Shown: positions 49,729-59,235 of the stretch, one piece after another
How the letters are laid out: each line of letters begins with the position of its first letter
Position numbering within the stretch: the stretch's first letter is position 1
Assembly: GCA_002354735.1 (NCBI GenBank)
Contig: DEMD01000016.1
Location: 62,001 to 126,000, forward strand
Source: Gammaproteobacteria bacterium UBA2679
GTDB lineage: Bacteria; Pseudomonadota; Gammaproteobacteria; Pseudomonadales; Oleiphilaceae
DNA: 64,000 bases
Reading direction: 5' to 3'
The notes under the pieces: model-generated
What the model was told of the DNA's origin: nothing
The model's database searches: none
What the model saw: the letters and a program-made list of their open reading frames with translations, nothing else
Made by a program: the position numbers and the translations under genes

Positions 49729-50577
49729 ATGAAACACCCCTTCCTAGGCTACTCTGCAGGCGCGGCAGCGCTTGCCTTTGGTGGCCTGCTCTGGCTGATT
49801 GCCGACCGGCCACCAACGCCAGCAATGACAACCGACGCAATACTGCATTCCGATGCGGCGACCACGGGTGAACCTGCTGTCGTTGCAAGCCCGCACCCGG
49901 CGCAGACATCGCTTCCTGAGCCAGCCAGACGCCCGCCTGCAGTTGCCGTCACCGACCCTCAGCCTGATCTGCTTTTACAGCCAGACGTCAATCCGGATTA
50001 TCCCACCTTTCAAGACCGCGTGACTGAAGTCAGCGTACGGCGCAACAACCGGGATTTCGACCCGCAGGCGCTCTGGGTCGCGAGCCAACGGCCGGAAGCC
50101 TGGCAAGCTCTGGAGGCGCCCTCGCAGAACTTCGGACTCAGTGCGGAGGAAATGCAGGATGGTCGGGAATTCATCAACATCGACCCCCTCAAGATCGAGT
50201 CACTCGTGCCTGGCGACACCCTTGAGCTTCCCATTGCCCAGCTCAATACCACCTTAGTGGCTCAAATTGACGAAGTCCGCAGCGAGGACAATGGCCGCAA
50301 CGTCACCTGGACCGGCGAGATACTGGGCCTCGATGCGCCAAACCAAATAACGCTGACACGCGGTGGCGATCTGATTATGGCTGGCATATCTACGCCTGAC
50401 GGCGTTTATGAGCTTCAGGCCCACGGGAGTGAGGGCTGGATAGCCAATGGCGCCACTCTGTTCAAAGGCCAGGACCAACAGATCGTAGTGCCGCCCGAAC
50501 TTATCGAGAATCCACCAACCCAGGTTGTGCATCTGGAACCGGAAACCTTTGGTGACCATGCCGGTCACAATCACTAA
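49729..50577 (+). CDS. Secreted prodomain-like protein, likely partner of the metzincin
   Basis: 282 residues with an N-terminal anchor/signal segment ('AAALAFGGLLWLIA'). After a disordered Pro-rich part (residues about 30-90) comes a beta-rich domain with 'VAQIDEVRSEDNGRNVTWTG' followed by 'GLDAPNQITLTRGGDLIMAG' and 'TPDGVYELQAHGSEGWI'. This corresponds to the N-terminal prodomain of secreted M12-type metallopeptidases, where it precedes the catalytic domain in one chain. Here it is a separate gene ending in a His-rich tail (GDHAGHNH), and the metzincin gene follows after 36 bases. It may act as inhibitor or folding partner in trans. The homology is recalled by pattern, not searched. Confidence 0.6.
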   Translation: MKHPFLGYSAGAAALAFGGLLWLIADRPPTPAMTTDAILHSDAATTGEPAVVASPHPAQTSLPEPARRPPAVAVTDPQPDLLLQPDVNPDYPTFQDRVTEVSVRRNNRDFDPQALWVASQRPEAWQALEAPSQNFGLSAEEMQDGREFINIDPLKIESLVPGDTLELPIAQLNTTLVAQIDEVRSEDNGRNVTWTGEILGLDAPNQITLTRGGDLIMAGISTPDGVYELQAHGSEGWIANGATLFKGQDQQIVVPPELIENPPTQVVHLEPETFGDHAGHNH

Positions 50578-50613
50578 CAACCATAACAACAACCACAGGC
50601 AGGAGCAGAAGAA

Positions 50614-51798
50614 ATGGGTTCACTCAGTACATTGGTCAAGCGGCTTGGCCGCAGCGTGGCAAGAAGAACGGCGTTTGGTGCAGCAGCACTCGTAACGGTC
50701 GCCACGCTGCAAGCTGCTCACGCTGCGACCGTCGACCTGCTGGTGGTTTACGACGACGATTCACGGAACCGCTTCAACGGCCAGGTCGATACCGCCATGC
50801 GTGGCTGGGTCTCTCAGGTCAACAACATCTTCAGCGCCAGCCAAATCGACATTCAGTTCAGGCTGGTAGGAACCATGCACCGTAACAGTCCCGGCAACAG
50901 CATGGGCGAGGTGCTGGGTAATATTCGCGTAGACGGGGCCATTGCGCAGAAGCGTAGGGAGGTCGGGGCCGACTATGTGACACAGTTGCATCGCACTGGT
51001 GCCTGCGGCGTGGGCTACGTTGCTGTATCCCGCGACTGGGCTTTCAACGTCGTTGGGCCCGGTTGCGGCGCACAGGTCCTGGCCCATGAGCTGGGACATA
51101 CCATGGGCCTATCGCACTCTCGCAAGCAGGGTGATGGTGGTGGCTCCAGATACCGCTATGGCCTGGGTCATGGCATCGATGGCGTATTCGCAACAACGAT
51201 GGCCTACCCTGGTGTGTTCAACACCCAATGGGTACCGATGATGTCGAATCCCCGCCTGAGCTGCAGGGGGCTGCCTTGCGGGGTGCCCGCCGGCCAGCAG
51301 AACGAAGCGGACGCGGCGCTGGCGCTCAACAATGTGCGAAATGAAATTGCCGGTTTTTACTCGGCACCACAAGGCGAAGCTGTCTATCAGTTGCGCGCGA
51401 GGCACAGCGGCCGCTGCCTGGATATTGGTGGCTGGTCCACAGCCGACGGGGGCAATCTACTGCAGTGGGATTGTCACGGCGGCAACAATCAGCGATTTCG
51501 TTTGCTCGATGCCGGTGACGGATACGTGTTCCTGCAGTCAGTGCACAGCGGCAAGTGTATCGATGTCCAGGGCGTCTCACGGGGGGCCGGTGCAAATGTT
51601 TACCAGTGGAGTTGCCATGGCGGTGACAACCAGAAGATCAGGATGGCCGATTTAGGTGGCAGCCTGAGACATCTCGCCTTTAAGCATAGTGGGATTTGTC
51701 TGGATATTTTTGGTGCCGATCGCAATAACGGGGCCAACGCTACGCAGTACAACTGCCATGCCGGTGATAACCAGCGCTTCTACCTGGAGCGCTTGTAG
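50614..51798 (+). CDS. Secreted metzincin protease with ricin-type lectin domain
   Basis: 394 residues. Signal peptide ends near 'LQAAHAAT'. The zinc site is AHELGHTMGLSHS (HExxHxxGxxH) and the Met-turn is in 'VFATTMAYPG', so it is a metzincin of the M12 type. A ricin-B trefoil domain follows (residues about 258-394), with three Q-x-x-C-H-G-G/A-x-N-Q repeats, 'QWDCHGGNNQRF', 'QWSCHGGDNQKI' and 'QYNCHAGDNQRF', which should bind sugars. Cysteines ('CRGLPCG', 'GACGVG', 'GPGCGA') probably form disulfides. It would cleave proteins at carbohydrate-rich surfaces. The prodomain-like gene lies 36 bases upstream. Confidence 0.88.
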   Translation: MGSLSTLVKRLGRSVARRTAFGAAALVTVATLQAAHAATVDLLVVYDDDSRNRFNGQVDTAMRGWVSQVNNIFSASQIDIQFRLVGTMHRNSPGNSMGEVLGNIRVDGAIAQKRREVGADYVTQLHRTGACGVGYVAVSRDWAFNVVGPGCGAQVLAHELGHTMGLSHSRKQGDGGGSRYRYGLGHGIDGVFATTMAYPGVFNTQWVPMMSNPRLSCRGLPCGVPAGQQNEADAALALNNVRNEIAGFYSAPQGEAVYQLRARHSGRCLDIGGWSTADGGNLLQWDCHGGNNQRFRLLDAGDGYVFLQSVHSGKCIDVQGVSRGAGANVYQWSCHGGDNQKIRMADLGGSLRHLAFKHSGICLDIFGADRNNGANATQYNCHAGDNQRFYLERL

Positions 51799-51940
51799 CT
51801 GCGGTTGATCCTGCAGTTAGAGCCAATTTCCTAGTCGCAGAAGGTCGGGGTTTGCCGCATAATTCTTCCCAGCAGATTAGCAGTCGCTGCGCACCCGGAA
51901 AAGCCGGGCGTGTTCGGTCAAGCTGATTAGGGAAATGTAA

Positions 51941-52666
51941 ATGCGAGCACAGTTGATTGGCCTTCTGCTTTTGCTGATGGCAGGCGCAGCTCAGAGCGAA
52001 AAGATCACAGCGGTTGCCGATCCGTGGCCGCCCTTCGTAGACCCTGAGCTGCAGTCACAGGGTATTTCGCTCGAAATCGTTCGGGCTGCCTATGCAACCC
52101 AGGGCTATGAGATCGATATGGACTTCGTGCCCTGGGCTCGTGCATTGGCGGGCGTGAAGCAGGGTGTGTATGACATCATTCCGAACGCGTGGCGAACCAC
52201 GGAGCGGGAGGCTTCGTTTTATTTCAGCAAGCCTTATGTCACCAGTAACATCCGCTTCATAAAGCGTAAGGGCGACCCCTTCGAGTACACAGGGCCACGG
52301 GCACTGGATGGCAAAGTGGTCGGCATCACTCGCGGCTACGCCTATAACGATGTGTTTGCCAAAGCCGAAAACTTCGAGCGGTCCGAAGCCTCCGATCTCC
52401 AGCAGAATGTTCGCAAGTTGCTGCTAAACCGCATAGAGCTCACTCTCGACGATGAATTGGTGGCCAAAACACTCCTGTCTCGGCAGGCGCCACAGCTGTT
52501 GTCGCAGATTGAATTCGTCGACCAGCCATTGGCCTTGGCAGAACTACACGTCATAAGTGGCCGGGCTAACCCGCGCCATCAGGAACTCATCGATGCTTTC
52601 AACCGCGGACTGGCGAAGATTACGGTCAACGGGACATTAGGTGCGATCTTGCAGGATCTTGAATAG
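51941..52666 (+). CDS. Periplasmic solute-binding protein (SBP_bac_3-like)
   Basis: 241 residues with a signal peptide (LLLLLMAGAAQSE). 'DPWPPFVDPELQSQGISLEI' opens the domain, and 'KQGVYDIIPNAWRTTEREAS' plus 'FYFSKPYVTSNIRFIKRKGD' are family 3 binding-protein blocks. No permease or ATPase gene is adjacent, so it may serve a transporter encoded elsewhere or a signalling protein. It probably binds amino acids or small polar compounds. Confidence in the fold is high; the ligand is unknown. Confidence 0.82.
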   Translation: MRAQLIGLLLLLMAGAAQSEKITAVADPWPPFVDPELQSQGISLEIVRAAYATQGYEIDMDFVPWARALAGVKQGVYDIIPNAWRTTEREASFYFSKPYVTSNIRFIKRKGDPFEYTGPRALDGKVVGITRGYAYNDVFAKAENFERSEASDLQQNVRKLLLNRIELTLDDELVAKTLLSRQAPQLLSQIEFVDQPLALAELHVISGRANPRHQELIDAFNRGLAKITVNGTLGAILQDLE

Positions 52667-52702
52667 CCACTGCACCTCATTTAGCTGCCAGAGGAACTCT
52701 CC

Positions 52703-53551
52703 ATGGTTAGTGCAGACAGCTCTCCCGTAAGTCTTACGGGTCATTTCACAGGCCAGGTCTGGTGTCGACATGATCTGTCGCCGTAACATCTTGGCTCGGA
52801 TCTGGGCCGGTTGTTATACCAGGCCCAGCGACCGTTTGGCTGGGTCAGCCAGCAGATTTACGGCTCGAATCTCGAATCCATGCTGCTAGTGAGACATCAG
52901 TCGCTGGATGACATGGTCCGTGCAGAAATTGAGCGTGGCACCTGTCAGATCGTGGAGATCGCCAGTGGGCTTTCTGGCCGTTCATTGAGAATGCTGGAAT
53001 CCTATCCGGATCATGGTCTTCGCTATATCGAGGCCGACCTGCCGAGGATGATCAAATGGAAGCGTGATCGTCTCACCCCCGCCCAGAAACAGGACCCGCG
53101 TCTTACGCTATGCGATCTGAATATCCTTCGCTTGAATGGTGCCATGAGTTTGCCAGCCGTGCTGGAACAACATGTCGATCCGGCACGACCGGTACTCGTC
53201 ATCACTGAAGGGCTGGTGAACTACTTCCGCTTGTCGGTAATTCAGGATTTCTGGGCTCGTCTGCAAGCCAAGTTGTCAGTTTACCCCCGAAGTACCTATC
53301 TCTTTGAAATCTGGCCGCGTCTGCCGGCTTATACTGAATCGAGGATGCTGAAACTCGGTCTTGCCGCCATCGAACTGCTAACGCGGCAGCGGGTTCCCCT
53401 GCATTTTGCTGACGAACAGGAGATTGCTGCGGCCATGAAAGCTACAGGATTCAGGCAGGTGCAGGTGATCAACCCGGACGAGAGCGAGCGTGGGCGTCAG
53501 TTTGGCGCGCTACATAAATCCCTGTTCCGACTGGTCAAGGCTGAAAACTGA
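52703..53551 (+). pseudogene. Leucine carboxyl methyltransferase-like gene with in-frame stop
   Basis: ATG 52703 has a good GAGGA site seven bases upstream and opens 'MVSADSSPVSLTGHFTGQVW', the expected N-terminus of the leucine carboxyl methyltransferase (LCM-like, class I SAM) family. Codon 28 (52784-52786) is TAA. Beyond it the same frame continues for 254 codons with 'GRLLYQAQRPF', 'QIVEIASGLSGRSLRMLE' (SAM-binding) and 'RYIEADLPRMIKWKR' before the stop at 53551. The remainder could only be translated from a weak internal site such as TTG 52811. It is a young pseudogene, a sequencing error, or read by suppression. Confidence 0.65.
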
Positions 53552-53555
53552 GGTA

Positions 53556-53588
53556 TAAAAAAGGCCGGCGATCTATCGATCGTCGGCC
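53556..53588 (-). terminator. Rho-independent terminator of the DUF1552 cluster
   Basis: On the minus strand, an 11-base stem (GGCCGACGATC pairing with GATCGCCGGCC, one wobble) with a four-base loop lies at 53588-53563, followed by six to seven U residues (53562-53556). It is 90 bases past the stop of the DUF1552 gene and ends the leftward cluster. The stem may also slow transcripts from the pseudogene at 52703 on the other strand. Confidence 0.8.
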
Positions 53589-53676
53589 AATGGGGAGAAT
53601 GGATGCAACTACCTGGGTAGACCGCATCCATCCAGCGCCTCTCGCTGTCAGTCCAGCGTGGGATAGGCGTTTTCTG

Positions 53677-54969
53677 TTAGATGAGGCCGGGTAATCCGCC
53701 TCGTCCATGGCCGGTATAGCCGTAACTATCGATCGACACGTCCATCATATTCGCGATCGACACCAAAAGTTTGCTATGAGCATCGCCGTCGAAATCGAGA
53801 TAGCGACCGGTCTGCAGCGCGCCGCCAGCGTTCCCCGCCAATATGAATGGCATATCCTTGTGGTCATGGTCGTTACTGTCGCCAAGCTCTGAGCACAGGA
53901 AGATGACCGAGTTATACAGCAGGCTATTGCCATCGCTATCGGTACGGCTGTCCAGGCTTTCGATCAGGTAACGGAACTGCTCCATGAAGTACTGCTTGTA
54001 CTTGACGAACTTCTGGGCGGTCGCGCTGTCACGGTTACCATAGTGTGAAGTATCGTGATGCCCCTGATCGATATTCCGTACCCGCGTCGGGCTTACCGGG
54101 TGTGACCACATCAGCGTGGCCACTCGTGTCATGTCACAGGCGAAAGATTGGGTAATCAGGTCCATCTGCAGCTTGCCGATGGTCTCGAAGTGTTCCTCCA
54201 GGTGGATCTTTGGTGGATAGCCATGATAACCCTCCGGCACAGTAAACCCACCGCTGTTGAAGCTGCCTGTTGTGCACACGCCACCACTATTGCCACCGTC
54301 GAGTATTCGCTGTTCAACCTCACGGACACTGGCGGTATGCTTTTCGAGCTTTTCGCGCTCATTGGCACCCAGACGGGCATTGAGTCTAGTCAGGTCACCC
54401 ATCACAGCATCGAGGATGCTGCGCTTGCGGCGATTCGCCAGTGTCTCGTCGCCGGGTCCGGCGCTGCCAGCGAATATGTTTTCGAAGGCGTTGAGTGGGT
54501 TGTCGTTCATGGTGATCGGGATTTTCCCCGATGAATAGGACACGACGTTGCCAGCACCATTCTGAAAGTTGGCACCCACACCCAGGTGCAGCGACTTGAA
54601 GGGCAGGTCTGCCCCCACTCGCTGGCCCAGGAAATAGTCGAGCGAGCTGTCCGAGTTGCCGGTGAGCACTTTAGCGACACCGCCTTCGTGCGTGGAACCA
54701 CCCTCGTACATTGTGAGGCCGCGGGTGAAGACACAGTGTTGCTTGACACGTTCGAGCGGGCTGGTCATCGGCGCGAGCGTGAAGTTTGTCTCTGAACCAG
54801 ACGGATGGAAAAGCTCCGGAATGGCGCCATCCGGGATATACACGAACACTGCACGCTTGGCAGCAGTACCCGCGGCGAATGCGGAGCGGCTCCAGGGAAT
54901 GGAGGCCAAGGGCGCTGCAAGTGCAGCACCGGCCAGGCCTTTGACAAACTGACGGCGATTGGCTTTCAT
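53677..54969 (-). CDS. DUF1552 protein with Tat signal
   Basis: 430 residues from ATG 54969 (54972 is an adjacent alternative; an AGGAG site precedes both). The N-terminus has the twin-arginine signal NRRQFVKGLAGAALAAP, so it is exported folded. The body matches DUF1552, with 'AVFVYIPDGAIPELFHPSGS', 'EGGSTHEGGVAKVLTGNSDS' and 'VATLMWSHPVSPTRVRNI' and 'HHDTSHYGN'. Such proteins resemble alkaline-phosphatase-superfamily folds and nearly always sit next to genes like the DUF1592 protein upstream, as in planctomycetes and myxobacteria. Function is unknown. Seven bases follow the DUF1592 protein stop. Confidence 0.88.
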   Translation of the reverse strand: MKANRRQFVKGLAGAALAAPLASIPWSRSAFAAGTAAKRAVFVYIPDGAIPELFHPSGSETNFTLAPMTSPLERVKQHCVFTRGLTMYEGGSTHEGGVAKVLTGNSDSSLDYFLGQRVGADLPFKSLHLGVGANFQNGAGNVVSYSSGKIPITMNDNPLNAFENIFAGSAGPGDETLANRRKRSILDAVMGDLTRLNARLGANEREKLEKHTASVREVEQRILDGGNSGGVCTTGSFNSGGFTVPEGYHGYPPKIHLEEHFETIGKLQMDLITQSFACDMTRVATLMWSHPVSPTRVRNIDQGHHDTSHYGNRDSATAQKFVKYKQYFMEQFRYLIESLDSRTDSDGNSLLYNSVIFLCSELGDSNDHDHKDMPFILAGNAGGALQTGRYLDFDGDAHSKLLVSIANMMDVSIDSYGYTGHGRGGLPGLI

Positions 54970-54978
54970 CATGGTCTC

Positions 54979-57900
54979 CTATTGATCTCTGCGCAGTGTG
55001 AATGACTGCAGCTGCGTGACACCGATCATCAGGTCCTGCAGGTTGAAGTTGTTGCTGGCGAACAGGCTGACGAGGTTCGCGAGCGTGTTCCTGTCGCTGG
55101 ATGCTTCCACATAGCCTCGGCTGAAGCGATAGAACTGCGTCGCCATACAGGCTTTCGTCCCGCCGGTTTCCGCGAGCACCGATTGCATGTCCCGAGCGCC
55201 GTCATAGGCCGCTGTCGTTGAGCTCAACAGACCATCTAGACCATGGATGACTGCAGAGGTGTCTACCAGCTTGTCCTTGTCTTTCGTGCGGAAGCCGCCG
55301 GCACCATCAAAGGCTTCGAAGCCGAAGCCCACGCCATTGAGGTACAGGTGGCAGGCCTGGCACTCTGGCGCCTTGGTGCGCTCTGCAAAGCGCTCACGAG
55401 TCGTCATCTCGGGATCCGGGTCGGGGAAACTGGTATCCAGGTCCACCGGGGGTGGTGGCAGTTGTTGACACATGATGCGGTCGCGAACGAAGGCGCCTCT
55501 TGGTACCGGAGCGGTTTCATTGGCGTGGCCGTGTGCTGCCATGACTGCGCCGAGGGTTAGCAGGCCGCCGCGGTTACCGGTCGTGTCAGCCACTTTCTGA
55601 ACGGTATTGCCTGTGACACCAGGAATGCCGTAATAGTTCGCCAGTGCATTGTTAACGAAGACGTAGTCGGCGTTGAACAATTCATCGAACATCTGGGTGG
55701 AGTCGAACACAACATGGTTGAAGAAGGCTTTCATCTCCATGTCCATGGCCGCTCTGACCGCCGGCGTGAAGTTCGGATAGATGCCCATGTCCTTGCTGCC
55801 AATGGAGTTCTGATCGGCTTCCAGCCACTGTGCAACGAAGTGGCCCATATGCTCCCGGGCTTTAGGGCTTTGCAGCAAACGTCTTGCCTGTTCGTTCAGC
55901 TGGGCTGGCGTCGAGAGCGCGTTGCTGGCAGCAGCTTGTAACAGGGCGGCATCTGGCGCGCTACCGTGGAACATGTAGGACAACTGCGAAGCCACTTCAT
56001 ATGGTGTGAGTCGGTAAATATTGCCGCTCACCGCCTCACCGAGTTCGCTGATGTACAGGAAGTTCGGCGACACGAGCATGGCTTGAATCACCTGTCTCAT
56101 ACCGGCGTTGAAATCACCCTCACTTTCGAACAGCGTTTCATAGCTTGACTGCTCAGCGGCAGAAAGCGGTCTGCGAAATGCTTTCAGGCCAAAGTCCTTG
56201 ATGAAGCGTTCTGCGCAACCGGCGCTGCCGGGATCACAACTGAGTAGGTGTGCCCGTCGTTGAGCCACTGCACGTTCAGCAAGCGTTTCAGCGGCACCGA
56301 GATATTCATCGACATGGCGACTAGTCACCACGTTCTTGCTGGCGTTGTTGTCAAACCCGCGAACGATGGCTTCTACAGGGAAATTGTTTGTCACGTCTGG
56401 CGTGACGCCTAGCAGATCCCGCACCGTATTTTCGTACTGGTAACGGGTGAGCAGGTTGAGTTGTCGCGGGCCCGGTGTTTCGTCCTCCAGGTCCACGGGC
56501 GCGTCATCCCAGAAGGTTTCAGCAATGTAGGCTGCGACCTTGTCAGAGCAGTCTGCGCCACAAGCCGTTGGATTGCCGAGCGGCATGCGGGCCTCGATAT
56601 AACTCGCCAGCGCAGTCAGCTCCTGCCGGCTGGTTAGCGCTACGCCTACAGAGCCGCCGCTGCCATCATCACCATGACAGCTGGCACACTGCGCCTCATA
56701 TATACTCTGACCAGTGTCTGCACCATCGCCGCCGCCGGTTCCACCATCGCCATCGCCATCGCCATCGCCATCGCCGCCGCCATCGCCGCCGCCGGTTCCG
56801 CCATCGCCATCGCCGCCGCCATCGCCGCCGCCGGTTCCGCCATCGCCATCGCCGCCATCGGTTCCACCGTCGCCGTCTTCGGCAGTGTCCACAACTACGA
56901 TCGCTGATGACTCAGAAGGCACGCTGCCATTCAAAGCGACCACACGGTAGGCGAATTCGCCCTCCGCATCGAGCTGATCCGAATAGCTGGTCTGGTTCGC
57001 TGCAACGGTGCCGACAGTCTGCCAGTAGCTGTCGTTCGACATCCGCTTGATCATGAAGCCGGTCTCGTTGTCGCTGAGATCCTGCCAGTTGACCGTGCTG
57101 GTCATGGTTGCAGCCGTGTACGTGCCGCCGACGATTGCTGGTGCGGCTGGGGTGGCTGCGATCTGAATGGGCATCGCATCTTCTGAAGCTTCCAGCTGGA
57201 GCTGGAAGTAGACTGGCACGGCTTCGCCAATGGACATCAGGCCAGCCAGGGCGCGCAGTACTTCAAGTCCACCGCTCAGCTCGAAATCAGTGCTGTTGAT
57301 GACGACTGGCTTGAAGCTTGACACTGTCGCGCTGCCCGCTGAGTTTTTCACCACCAGGACCTCTGCCGTTAGCGGTTTGCTCACGCCGTGAAGGAGGAGG
57401 TCTCCGCTCAAGGTGATGACTTGAGACTGGCCAACTGCCAGCTTGCTCACGCTTTCGAGGTCAATCTGCGTTTTCAGATACAGCATCGGCAGGATATCGG
57501 TCTCAAACAACAGCTCCTTGAGCCGACCATCCCGAATGGCAATATTGGTCGCGACACTGTTGAGGTCGATAGCCAGTGTCGCCATCCCTTGCTCGTTGAT
57601 GCTCGCCGACATTTCGGTGAACGACTGCACTTCCGCATTGTGTTCGTTCTTGACGGTAACGAAGTTCAGAGTGGAGCGCGCGTTGTTGAGTTGCCATTTT
57701 CCGGCGACCGGATCAGGTGTGCCGTTATGGCCGTCGTCTCCATCGTCACCGCCACCGTTGTCGCCATCACCTGGCTCGCCAGTAGAACAGTTCTTTCCGT
57801 TCAGGAAGAATTCTGTGGGCAGCGTTTCTGAAGGGTCTGCGATATTGAAACCGAAATTGAAAGTTGCTCCGGTGGCAACCTTCGCGTTATAGCCGGCATC

Positions 57901-58167
57901 GATAACACCGACCTGATTGCCGATCTGGACATGCTTGCCATTCCAGAGATTGGTTATCTGTTCACTGCCGCCGAATTTCCAGCTGAGTTCCCACTCTTGG
58001 AGGGCGGGCCCCAGATTAGTGACCTTTATACTCTGTGTGGCACCATGCCCCCAATTATGCACAGTTCTGAAGTCGACGGTGCAGAGCTCTTCGGCAACGG
58101 CCGCCTTGCCCGCCATTGCCCCGAGCGTTAGCAGCGATAGCTTGATCAAGTTATTCATGTTTCTCAC
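54979..58167 (-). CDS. CBM2-YceI-FnIII-cytochrome-DUF1587/1592/1588/1585 protein
   Basis: A 1062-residue secreted multidomain protein. Signal peptide to residue about 25; CBM2-like domain (27-127, 'NWGHGATQSIKVTNLGPALQ'); acidic Gly linker; YceI domain (153-325, 'FTEMSASINEQGMATLAIDL'); a fibronectin III-like domain (335-430); a Gly-Asp repeat linker; a c-type cytochrome (CASCH, about 485-560); then the DUF1587/1595/1592/1588/1585 series, with a second CQACH motif in the DUF1588 part. Two heme-binding motifs suggest electron transfer at the cell surface, and the CBM could attach it to polysaccharide. GTG 58167 overlaps the preceding stop; ATG 58158 is an alternative. Role unknown. Confidence 0.88.
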   Translation of the reverse strand: MRNMNNLIKLSLLTLGAMAGKAAVAEELCTVDFRTVHNWGHGATQSIKVTNLGPALQEWELSWKFGGSEQITNLWNGKHVQIGNQVGVIDAGYNAKVATGATFNFGFNIADPSETLPTEFFLNGKNCSTGEPGDGDNGGGDDGDDGHNGTPDPVAGKWQLNNARSTLNFVTVKNEHNAEVQSFTEMSASINEQGMATLAIDLNSVATNIAIRDGRLKELLFETDILPMLYLKTQIDLESVSKLAVGQSQVITLSGDLLLHGVSKPLTAEVLVVKNSAGSATVSSFKPVVINSTDFELSGGLEVLRALAGLMSIGEAVPVYFQLQLEASEDAMPIQIAATPAAPAIVGGTYTAATMTSTVNWQDLSDNETGFMIKRMSNDSYWQTVGTVAANQTSYSDQLDAEGEFAYRVVALNGSVPSESSAIVVVDTAEDGDGGTDGGDGDGGTGGGDGGGDGDGGTGGGDGGGDGDGDGDGDGGTGGGDGADTGQSIYEAQCASCHGDDGSGGSVGVALTSRQELTALASYIEARMPLGNPTACGADCSDKVAAYIAETFWDDAPVDLEDETPGPRQLNLLTRYQYENTVRDLLGVTPDVTNNFPVEAIVRGFDNNASKNVVTSRHVDEYLGAAETLAERAVAQRRAHLLSCDPGSAGCAERFIKDFGLKAFRRPLSAAEQSSYETLFESEGDFNAGMRQVIQAMLVSPNFLYISELGEAVSGNIYRLTPYEVASQLSYMFHGSAPDAALLQAAASNALSTPAQLNEQARRLLQSPKAREHMGHFVAQWLEADQNSIGSKDMGIYPNFTPAVRAAMDMEMKAFFNHVVFDSTQMFDELFNADYVFVNNALANYYGIPGVTGNTVQKVADTTGNRGGLLTLGAVMAAHGHANETAPVPRGAFVRDRIMCQQLPPPPVDLDTSFPDPDPEMTTRERFAERTKAPECQACHLYLNGVGFGFEAFDGAGGFRTKDKDKLVDTSAVIHGLDGLLSSTTAAYDGARDMQSVLAETGGTKACMATQFYRFSRGYVEASSDRNTLANLVSLFASNNFNLQDLMIGVTQLQSFTLRRDQ
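56721..56885 (-). repeat. Gly-Asp linker-coding repeat
   Basis: Short imperfect repeats of GCCATC and GCCGCC triplets, which on the minus strand encode runs of Gly-Gly-Asp-Gly-Asp between the fibronectin-like and cytochrome domains. The low-complexity DNA is prone to copy-number change. It is protein-coding and not a CRISPR. Confidence 0.85.
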
Positions 58168-59171
58168 TCTTCCGTAAGGGTTGCGTAATCCGCGTCGAAA
58201 AACAGGGCGAAATCCACCGGCACGGCAGTGCTGATGGACGTGAGGCTGGCAACCTGCTTGAGTGCGTCTACGCCTGCGCCGAGATCGAAATCATCGGCCT
58301 TGATGATGACTGGAGAAGCACTCTGGACCAGAAAGCGCGTGTTGGTCAGGCGTTGAATCCTCAACTTCGCGGGCACCGCTTTCGTCTGCCCATGAAGTTC
58401 GAGCTGGGCAGTGACATCGCGCGTCATACTTTCGCCAGGCACCATAGCCTGGAGTGGCGCAAGTTGATCTTCCAGGTCCAGTGTGACAACTGCGCGGGGA
58501 AACTGTGCGACTTCGAACAGGAGCTCGTCCAGCCGCTGATCCCGGATGGCGATGCCGGTGTTGGCACTCGCCATATCAATCACCAGCGTGGCTTCACCAG
58601 TTTCACTGATTGATCCGGACAGGCCATCGAAGCGATGTGTTTCCACCAGGTTCAGCTTCTTGGTCGATACAAAGTTCAGATAGGACTGGGTGGCATCCAG
58701 CTGCCAGTTTCCGGTCGTCGCGGGTGGATCAGTCGGATCGGTCGGGTCAGTCGGATCTGTGGGATCAGTTGGATCTGTCGGCTCGTCGACACCACCGTCG
58801 CAGGGTTTGCCGTTCATACTGAAGCTGGTGGGGATTGCGCCGCTCGGCTGGCTCACGTTAAAGCCGAGGTTAAGGCGACTGCCGCTGCTTATCCTGCTGT
58901 TCCAGCCGGCGCTCTGAAGCAGCACCGTGGCGCCATCCTGAGAGGCCGTAGCGTTATAAATCGACTCGATCTTTTCCTGACCCGGGAAGGACCATCCGAG
59001 CGTCCAGGCATCAGCGTCCGGACCATAATAACTTACGTTGACGCGATGGGTGGCGCCTGTGGGCCAGCTGTGCTGGATTGAGTAGTCGACCTCGCAGAGC
59101 GGCCCTGCCAGCGCGCCGCCGGAGGCAGCAACGCTCAGGAGAATACTCAATAGACTGTGTTTAAGTTTCAT
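58164..59171 (-). CDS. Secreted CBM2-YceI fusion protein
   Basis: 335 residues from the ATG at 59171. Signal peptide (SILLSVAASGGALAG), a CBM2-like domain (residues about 23-120, 'SIQHSWPTGATHRVNVSYYG'), a (Pro-Thr-Asp) repeat linker, and a YceI domain (about 150-330, 'NFVSTKKLNLVETHRFDGLS' and 'MASANTGIAIRDQRLDELLF'). The arrangement repeats the first two modules of the next protein in the cluster, so one gene likely arose from the other. YceI domains bind isoprenoid or lipid molecules. Its stop overlaps the next start. The frame runs open upstream to 59270, but the signal peptide fixes the start. Confidence 0.85.
   Translation of the reverse strand: MKLKHSLLSILLSVAASGGALAGPLCEVDYSIQHSWPTGATHRVNVSYYGPDADAWTLGWSFPGQEKIESIYNATASQDGATVLLQSAGWNSRISSGSRLNLGFNVSQPSGAIPTSFSMNGKPCDGGVDEPTDPTDPTDPTDPTDPTDPPATTGNWQLDATQSYLNFVSTKKLNLVETHRFDGLSGSISETGEATLVIDMASANTGIAIRDQRLDELLFEVAQFPRAVVTLDLEDQLAPLQAMVPGESMTRDVTAQLELHGQTKAVPAKLRIQRLTNTRFLVQSASPVIIKADDFDLGAGVDALKQVASLTSISTAVPVDFALFFDADYATLTEE
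58726..58788 (-). repeat. Nine-base tandem repeat encoding Pro-Thr-Asp
   Basis: Seven units close to GGATC(A/T)GTC, read on the minus strand as a Thr-Asp-Pro linker between the CBM2-like and YceI domains. Unit length is a multiple of three, so expansion changes linker length only. Confidence 0.85.
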
Positions 59172-59235
59172 GGTGCAATTTCTAACCCTTTCAGATGTGT
59201 TGGTATTACGACAAGCCGTTTTAACTGCTCCGGGC

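Noticed and set aside
56721..58788. Repeat clusters at 56721-56885 and 58726-58788 as CRISPR or satellite repeats
   Set aside because: Both are in-frame triplet-based coding repeats for Gly-Asp and Pro-Thr-Asp linkers, with no spacers.
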